From Brachionus koreanus (lineage: Eukaryota; Rotifera; Eurotatoria; Ploima; Brachionidae), in NCBI GenBank assembly GCA_016987375.1, contig PJRA01000216.1, forward strand, positions 2,213,063-2,240,404: a DNA stretch of 27,342 bases. Direction: 5' to 3'. The position numbers were made by a program, and so were the translations under genes. Each line of letters begins with the position of its first letter. Position 1 is the first letter of the stretch. The notes under the pieces are model-generated. The model was not told the DNA's origin. It worked only from the letters and a program-made list of their open reading frames with translations, and did no database searches. This document shows, piece by piece, positions 22,197-27,342 of the stretch.

Positions 22197-22970
22197 TCTA
22201 TTTTATTTTGCAAAAAAATTAGCTTTTCATATTTTTAGTGTTATTTATATTTGTTTTTAATTTAAATGCCGGTGCTCTCTAAACCTAAACACTAACTCAG
22301 AATAAATAATCTTAAATTGTAAATTTTTTTTTCATTTAAATTCATATTTTTAGATTTATTTTTCCGCTTGTGAAAATAAATAAAAAATTTCATGTTTTTT
22401 TAACTTTCAAAGAAAATTAGATTTTAGAAATGTTTTCTTAAATGATCTTTTATTTGTGAAATAAAAAGAGCCAAAATAATATTTTGCTAAATTGAATACC
22501 GTAAATGTTTGCTATTCATAGGTTTTAATCTTTACTATTTAAGGACTTGAAAATTAAGTTGTTTTTTTGAAGGCACCAAAACCAAGTTCTTGGGCTTAAA
22601 TGATGGTGCTATTTTTACGGTACAAATTTTTAAAATTAAAAGTAAACAAAATCTTAGGATCAAATTAAATTGTTTGAAAAATTCATTACTAACGCTAAAT
22701 ACTGAAATATCTTAACAATTTTTAAATTTATGATTATTAATATCAATTTTTGAATATGTTATGAATGGAATAATTAGAAAACTTTTGTATATTTGAGAAT
22801 ATTTTATTTTTTAGTAATAAAAATTTTGAAATTATTAACATTAACCAGAAAAATTATATCAAAAAATCTCATTATTTAATTTTAAATCTAGTTAATTATA
22901 CAAATTAATTTAATCATTTTCTAATGATTTGCTTTTAATATTTAACAGTGTTTAAGATTGTAATCACATA
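22197..22970. other. AT-rich interval between zinc-finger gene and SH3PXD2-like gene
   Basis: Contains the zinc-finger gene's poly(A) signal and a short TA-flanked inverted-repeat element (22497-22622). There is also a TTTAACAG acceptor-like site 23 bp before the next ATG. No further gene is seen. Confidence 0.5.
22497..22622. mobile_element. Candidate MITE with TA-flanked terminal inverted repeats
   Basis: The left end TACCGTAAA and right end TTTACGGTA are perfect inverted repeats of 9 bp. If TA is the target-site duplication, the repeats are CCGTAAA, as in a small non-autonomous Tc1/mariner-type element. Inside, GCACCA...TGGTGC and CCAAG-TT-CTTGG form a second, nested hairpin (about 22573-22610). 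There is no coding capacity. The inverted repeats are short, and only this copy is in the window, so the call is tentative. Confidence 0.4.
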
Positions 22971-24329
22971 ATGAACGATAAGTATATCGTTGAAGTAGAT
23001 GTGAATAACGTTGAAAAACGATATGAACCCTCTAAATATTATGTTTATTGCATTTGGGTTACATGGTCCGACTCGAATAAATTCAAAATATTCAGGAGGT
23101 ATTCTCAGTTTTTTGATTTACAAGTACTATAATAAATTTTTAAAGTTTGGTTTTTAAATAGTTCTTTTTAGTGTAGGCTCTTAGATAAATTTAAAAAAGA
23201 GGCTGGATATTTCAATCCAAACGAAAGAGAAATTCCTTTTTTGCCAGGAAAAAAAATTTTCGGCAGAAGCCAAATATCATCAGTGGCTCTTCAAAGGTTG
23301 TTTCAATTAAATGCTTATTCAAAAGTGATTTTTTTTGCAAAATTTTATAAAATTTTGGAACAAATTTTTTTTAAGAGACTAATTAGGCTAAAAAAAGAAA
23401 TTTCATGCTGTGAGCTAGTTCTAGATTTTTTTGAAATGAATCAAAATGACATAAATTCTTTAACTCAGACAAATTCAAATGAGCTTCCAACACAAATATC
23501 CTTACCAACACAAAGCGAAGAATACAAATGTATTCATGATTTTAAAGCTTTAACAAAAAATGAGATAAGCTTACGAAAAAATCAAATAGTTAAAGTACTA
23601 GAGAAAAATTTTAACGGGTGGTGGTTTATAGATTCAAGTGATGGTCAAGGATTCGTACCTCAAAGTGTTCTCAAACCTTTAGACAATTTTAATCTTAGTC
23701 AAGATAAGCTGGTATTGCCAGTAGACGAGAATGAAATATTTATTGTTAAAAACGATTATTTTCCAGTTAAATCTGATGAGATTCGTATTAGTAAAGGAGA
23801 TTATATCCGAGTGATTGAAAAAAGATTGAATGGATGGTGGTTAGTTGAATACCAGAACAATGTGGGCATTGCTCCAGCAGTTTGTATCAGTCAAATAAAC
23901 AAAACAAAATTAGACAAAGAGATACATAAAAATAGCGATTCCAAATCAGTTCTTAGTTTCGCTAGTTTTGAAAGTGCTGGAGATTCAATGGATTCAATGG
24001 AATCAGCTATGAATCATAGCAATGATTTTTATTATGCTATTCAAGATTTTGATGATCCATTGAATGAAGGATTAAGTCTAAAAATGGGAGAGAAATGTAG
24101 AATACTTAACACAGAGAATGGCTCAGGTTGGTGGTATGTCATTATTGAAGGGACTCAACAAGAAGGTTGGGCTCCAAGTGCTTTTTTGACGAAGCAAAAG
24201 TTAAAGCCAGCTCGACCTCCTCCGCCAAAAAAGACTAGTGATATTGAAACAAATTCGAATTTTTTTTCTATAAATGAAGAAATAACAAGTGTATCAAAGC
24301 TACGAGATATGTTTGAGAAAAAATTTTAA
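22971..24329 (+). CDS. PX domain plus three SH3 domains: Tks4/Tks5 (SH3PXD2)-like scaffold, three exons
   Basis: Exons 22971-23123, 23172-23324 and 23376-24329 join in phase and give 419 residues. The PX domain (about 5-125) begins IVEVDVNNVEKR and contains YVYCIWVTWSDS, the phosphoinositide-binding RRYSQFFDLQ (42-51), LLDKF, IPFLPGKKIFGRS and a final ELVLDFFE helix. This order is that of the SH3PXD2/p47phox family and is closest to Tks4/Tks5. Three SH3 domains follow at about 151-205, 223-277 and 320-377, each with the GWW motif. A proline-rich PARPPPPKK (380-388) and a short C-terminal VSKLRDMFEKKF come last. Family members bind membrane phosphoinositides and assemble actin/podosome or NADPH-oxidase complexes. 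Vertebrate Tks proteins carry four or five SH3 domains and p47phox two, so three is unusual. Intron 2 (51 nt, 23325-23375) has no stop and a length divisible by three, so a naive call would add 17 spurious residues. AATAAA at 24344-24349. Convergent with SIL1. Confidence 0.88.
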
Positions 24330-24589
24330 AATTATTTTTAATTAATAAAATATAATAATATTTTCTAAACAAGAATTCAACTGATTTAAATTTCAAATAT
24401 TAGTTTTAAGCAAATAATCTAAGAGAAATAAAAAAATTTTTTTCTCAATCTTGTTTCAATGTTTTATTCTAATTTTTAAATTTTTTTGTTCAGCAAAAAA
24501 AAGTTATGCACGATTTTTTTAATTAAAAATTAGTCTTTGTTAAATTATTTAATTTATAAGGTACTAAAATATTCAGATAGAAAAAAAAC
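24330..24589. other. Convergent 3' region of SH3PXD2-like and SIL1 genes
   Basis: The two stop codons are 260 bp apart and the candidate poly(A) signals, 24344-24349 (plus) and 24463-24468 (minus), do not cross. The transcripts may therefore end without overlapping. The sequence is otherwise A/T-rich. Confidence 0.5.
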
Positions 24590-25861
24590 TTACAAATCTT
24601 GTTTTAATTTTATCTCATTTAACAAAATTTTAAAATTGTTTACAAATTTAACAAAATAGTCGTCATTTTCGTGCTCTTTTTCCGCTAAATTTTTATATAT
24701 ATTTAGTAATTTTTTAATTAAATTGATCAGATCTTGATTTCTGAAGCTAGCTTGACAATGTTCCACTAAACTCATCATTGAATCAAGGATTTTTTCTCTA
24801 CTGTCATGATCTTCTGCAGTTGCCAAGATGTTTCCAAAATGGTCGCACCAATTTTTTTGAATCAATTCATCGACTAAATTTATTTTATGGTATTGCTCAA
24901 CTGTCGATAAATCATTTTGACTATTTATAATGTTCATTTTTTCTCTTATTAAATCATCTGTTAAAGTTAATATCTTTGTTTTTAATTTAATAGATTCGAT
25001 TTTATTTATTGTATTTGATAAAATTTCAGCACCACCTAATTTTAGAAATTCATGTTGAGCAAAAGGAAAATTCCTCAATAAACCAGATAGAGTGAAAATA
25101 AATTTTGAGAGCAATTCATTTTTTAGAATTCGTGTAGACATTCTGTTTAATAAAATTTGTAACAATTGAGTTTTTATAGCAAAGACCTTAACTTTTGGAT
25201 TGCTTTGAATTGCTGAACCAAGAACAATAATCAAATTTTGAGCATGTTCTGAGTCTTCATGTATAAGTGTTGAATTTAATTCCGTCAAGATTAAATCAAA
25301 GCCTCCTAGGTCACATAAAAGCAAACCATTATCAAATTGATGAACATAAAACTCAAGGTCTTTCAAAATTGTCACTTTATCACTGCGGTTGGAATTTTTG
25401 AATTGTTCGAGTAAAATTTTTATTATTTCAAAATCAGTCTGAACATTAAAATTTATATCATTAAGTTCTTTTTTAAGTTCATCGTAAGATTTGAATTTTT
25501 TACGAATTTCTTCTTCATGGGTCACTTCATTGTGGCTTTTTTTCGGATAAAATTCTTCATTGTTGATTAGTTTTAAAGATTCTTCGAATTCTTTACTAAT
25601 CTTTGGCTTTTCTTCTTCAAGGATTTTGGCTTCTCGTTCTCCTGTTTGAACATTTAATCGAACATGAAGGCCTTTAGGGATCGCTTGTCCTGGTTTAACT
25701 CTTTGCCATTCGAGGGTTGGAATAAATTCTTCATCAGTCACTTCGAATTTTTCATCAGGTTTTTCAGCATATGAAGAGTCTTCAACTAATATAATATCAT
25801 TTGTAAAATTTTTGGGTATAAGTGTCACAAAACAAAGTATAAAAAATGACCAAAATTTCAT
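24590..25861 (-). CDS. SIL1: SIL1, nucleotide exchange factor for the ER Hsp70 BiP
   Basis: Single-exon gene of 423 residues (human about 461). A hydrophobic signal peptide (1-20) leads into an acidic segment. The diagnostic block FIPTLEWQRVKPGQAIPKGL (46-65) and HVRLNVQTGEREAK (66-79) follow, which mark SIL1 rather than cytosolic HspBP1. The rest is an alpha-helical armadillo-type solenoid (about 120-410) that wraps the BiP nucleotide-binding domain and drives ADP release in the ER lumen. The protein ends KQDL, which resembles a KDEL-type ER retrieval signal. The stop codon overlaps a perfect donor, GATTT|GTAAGT, with an acceptor TTTTAG 30 nt further on; use of it would change the end to KQDFTL. 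A 30-nt intron would be exceptionally short, so the unspliced end is preferred. TTTATT at 24463-24468 (AATAAA on this strand) is a likely poly(A) signal. Confidence 0.93.
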   Translation of the reverse strand: MKFWSFFILCFVTLIPKNFTNDIILVEDSSYAEKPDEKFEVTDEEFIPTLEWQRVKPGQAIPKGLHVRLNVQTGEREAKILEEEKPKISKEFEESLKLINNEEFYPKKSHNEVTHEEEIRKKFKSYDELKKELNDINFNVQTDFEIIKILLEQFKNSNRSDKVTILKDLEFYVHQFDNGLLLCDLGGFDLILTELNSTLIHEDSEHAQNLIIVLGSAIQSNPKVKVFAIKTQLLQILLNRMSTRILKNELLSKFIFTLSGLLRNFPFAQHEFLKLGGAEILSNTINKIESIKLKTKILTLTDDLIREKMNIINSQNDLSTVEQYHKINLVDELIQKNWCDHFGNILATAEDHDSREKILDSMMSLVEHCQASFRNQDLINLIKKLLNIYKNLAEKEHENDDYFVKFVNNFKILLNEIKLKQDL

Positions 25862-26699
25862 TTTTTAGTTTTGAATTTTTATAAAACAGCATTATTATAC
25901 TTTAATTTTAGAATATTCACGATACTTTTAGTACGTGTTTAATGAAGACTGGATATTTGTGATTGCTACTGGCGTGTCATTATTAAGTTAAATTTTGAGT
26001 AATTTAAAGTTATCTTGTTAAAATAATACCAATTTCTAAGACTTTTGATGCTAGTTGAAAAATTTCTATCGGTATCTAGTATCTGAATCGTTAGCCGAAT
26101 GACTAATTTTGACTGTAAATCTTTAAAAATTAAAAAATAAATTTGTAGAAAATAAAATTAAAATTTGTAGATAATTCCAAATTTTTTTAGAATCCAGTTT
26201 AATTTTTGGTCAAAATAAAATTCAACCTTAGAGATTACTTATGCATAGGCTATATTTTTGCTTATTTCTAAAATAAAATTGTTTCAATATTGCTTAGATT
26301 GTAATAATTTTAAAGGGAATAAACTTGAAATTTCCCCATTCCAAAGGTTTACTCACTTTTTAACTGTTATTTTTAGGAAATTTAAATAATTTCATACAAA
26401 ATTCTAAAACTTTTTACAGTTTTTTCATTAATGCACGTAAAATTTTTAATAAATAAGGCTTTTTTATTTCAAATTAAAAATTGATTTTTAATGATTCGAA
26501 AGAATCCTGTTGAATTATAAAGGAATATTATCAATTTTTTTCAACAAATTAAAATTTCATTACTACTATTAATACCTATTATTTCTGAAAAGTAGAAAAA
26601 ATTTTTTATTAAAATATATTTATCGTTTCGTTATAGCCCCATTTATTTTAGTTCAATTTGTTTAGCGTTTTTCACTAAGTCTTGTGTTTTCTTTTGCAT
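25862..26699. other. AT-rich sequence upstream of SIL1
   Basis: The SIL1 promoter should lie in the first few hundred bases, including a somewhat less A/T-rich patch at about 25915-25990. No coding exon, RNA gene or clear regulatory motif can be named. Confidence 0.4.
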
Positions 26700-27150
26700 T
26701 TGAAAACTCCAAGTCTTCAAATCATGTGTATAATCATTAAGTTGGTTACCTCACTCACTATTGATGACATACAAATCGAGTGCGTTAGAGGATTAACATA
26801 CTTAGAAAGTACAACGATGGTAACACACAAAGTCATTATAAGTAGACAAGATATAGCAAAAGGTGTCCGACCGGAAAGCTAAAACTGTCCAGCAGTCTAG
26901 ATAATTAACACTGATGTATGGAAGCAAATGTTGAAATGCTTGGGTCTGATAGGAAAAAATTGAACACATTTCAAATTGGATTCCTAAAGAAGATTTTCCT
27001 AATACACTGGCCTAAAAAATAATGTGCAACATTTTACTATATAGAGGTACGGGGTATGGGAAAATGAATCAATATATAAAGATTAAAAGAATGGTAAGAC
27101 AATCAGCAGGAACATGGAAGATAAAAATTAGGAAAGAGTTTGGAATACTA
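26700..27150 (+). pseudogene. Decayed non-LTR retrotransposon (LINE) reverse transcriptase, C-terminal part
   Basis: Pieces of the region after the catalytic reverse-transcriptase motifs are readable in order but in different frames. They are a KTPSLQIMCI segment (about 26700), IECVRGLTYLES (26778-26813, normally IExVxxFxYLGS), LMYGSKC then a stop (26911-26934, normally LLYGSExW), KKLNTFQIGFLKKIFLIHWP (26954-27013, normally LxxFQxxCLRRILxIxWP), and GTWKIKIRKE (about 27108-27137, normally RPxxTWRRxIEKE). Frame changes and stops show that it is dead. The catalytic YADD region and the endonuclease are absent from the window, so the copy is 5'-truncated or too decayed upstream. The order matches the C-terminus of jockey/CR1-type LINE proteins. 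Confidence 0.7.
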
Positions 27151-27213
27151 TTAAAAAATTTATTAATTGTCCAAAAGACAAAATTAAATAATCATATTTT
27201 AAGATTTATCTTA

Positions 27214-27342
27214 GCCCTTATAGCCGAGTGGTTTGTGTGTTAGTCGTGCAAGCAGAGGGTGGAGGGTTCAAAACCCGCTGAGGGTGGAAAAATCTTCAAA
27301 ATGTCTCTGCAATACGGGGCGCATGTTTAATCCCCTTTCATC
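27214..27342 (+). mobile_element. tRNA-derived SINE-like sequence, truncated by window end
   Basis: A tRNA-like head (27214-27285) has an internal polymerase III A box TAGCCGAGTGG (27221-27231) and B box GGTTCAAAACC (27265-27275). GCCCTTA pairs with TGAGGGT as a 7-bp acceptor stem that includes two G-T pairs. The T stem has an internal mismatch, the head is only 72 nt although its A box looks like that of tRNA-Ser or Leu, and no clean anticodon arm was found. A functional tRNA is therefore unlikely. A non-tRNA body (from 27286) continues to the end of the window, as in a SINE. It sits directly 3' of the LINE relic. A simple tRNA pseudogene is the alternative. Confidence 0.6.

Noticed and set aside
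27214..27285. Functional tRNA-Ser or tRNA-Leu gene
   Set aside because: The A and B boxes and the acceptor stem are present, but the T stem has a mismatch, there is no long variable arm and no clean anticodon arm could be drawn.
1..27342. CRISPR arrays, prokaryotic operons, rRNA genes or viral genes
   Set aside because: No regularly spaced direct repeats, ribosome-binding-site-linked gene strings, rRNA signatures or viral protein motifs were seen. Every recognised gene is of animal type.

Overview
This window is a piece of an AT-rich, intron-bearing metazoan nuclear genome. The host genes have single-copy animal orthologues (retromer VPS35, APC11, NSA2, CCDC47, GLRX5, SIL1, a Tks-like PX/SH3 scaffold). 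Introns follow GT-AG and are mostly short (about 50-60 nt), intergenic DNA is extremely A/T-rich, and there are divergent rhodopsin-type GPCR paralogues and decayed non-LTR retrotransposons. A small invertebrate such as a monogonont rotifer (Brachionus-like) fits best, but that is inference. No bacterial-type operon, CRISPR array or virus was seen.

Layout, left to right. 1-5.4 kb: two tandem, same-strand (-) single-exon GPCR genes separated by 2.9 kb of AT-rich DNA that holds a broken, unrecognised two-exon gene fragment. 6.4-7.5 kb: a divergent pair, mitochondrial monothiol glutaredoxin GLRX5 (-) and the three-exon APC/C RING subunit APC11 (+), with start codons 147 bp apart. 8.8-9.8 kb: the four-exon ribosome-biogenesis gene NSA2 (+), whose first coding exon is only the ATG. 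9.8-12.2 kb: gene-poor DNA with two near-identical 43-bp copies of a retrotransposon-like 3' tail. 12.3-13.7 kb: single-exon CCDC47 (+). 15.1-19.05 kb: six-exon VPS35 (+), whose 1.33-kb fourth intron contains a decayed antisense retroelement zinc-knuckle coding region. 20.9-22.2 kb: a two-exon C2H2 zinc-finger gene (+), followed by a short TA-flanked inverted-repeat element. 23-24.3 kb: a three-exon PX + three-SH3 scaffold gene (SH3PXD2/Tks-like, +), convergent with single-exon SIL1 (-) at 24.6-25.9 kb. 26.7-27.3 kb: a decayed LINE reverse-transcriptase C-terminus followed by a tRNA-derived SINE-like sequence that runs off the window end.

The genes are unrelated housekeeping and signalling genes and form no pathway cluster. 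CCDC47 and SIL1 both act at the ER, but they are not adjacent. Exon structures were worked out by hand from splice consensus, reading-frame phase and recalled conservation of each family. VPS35, NSA2, APC11, CCDC47, GLRX5 and SIL1 are secure. The zinc-finger gene's 5' end and all relics are less certain. I did not find a clearly new biological system; the most interesting signals are the GPCR pair with shared non-canonical activation motifs, the three-SH3 Tks-like protein, and the layered retroelement remains.
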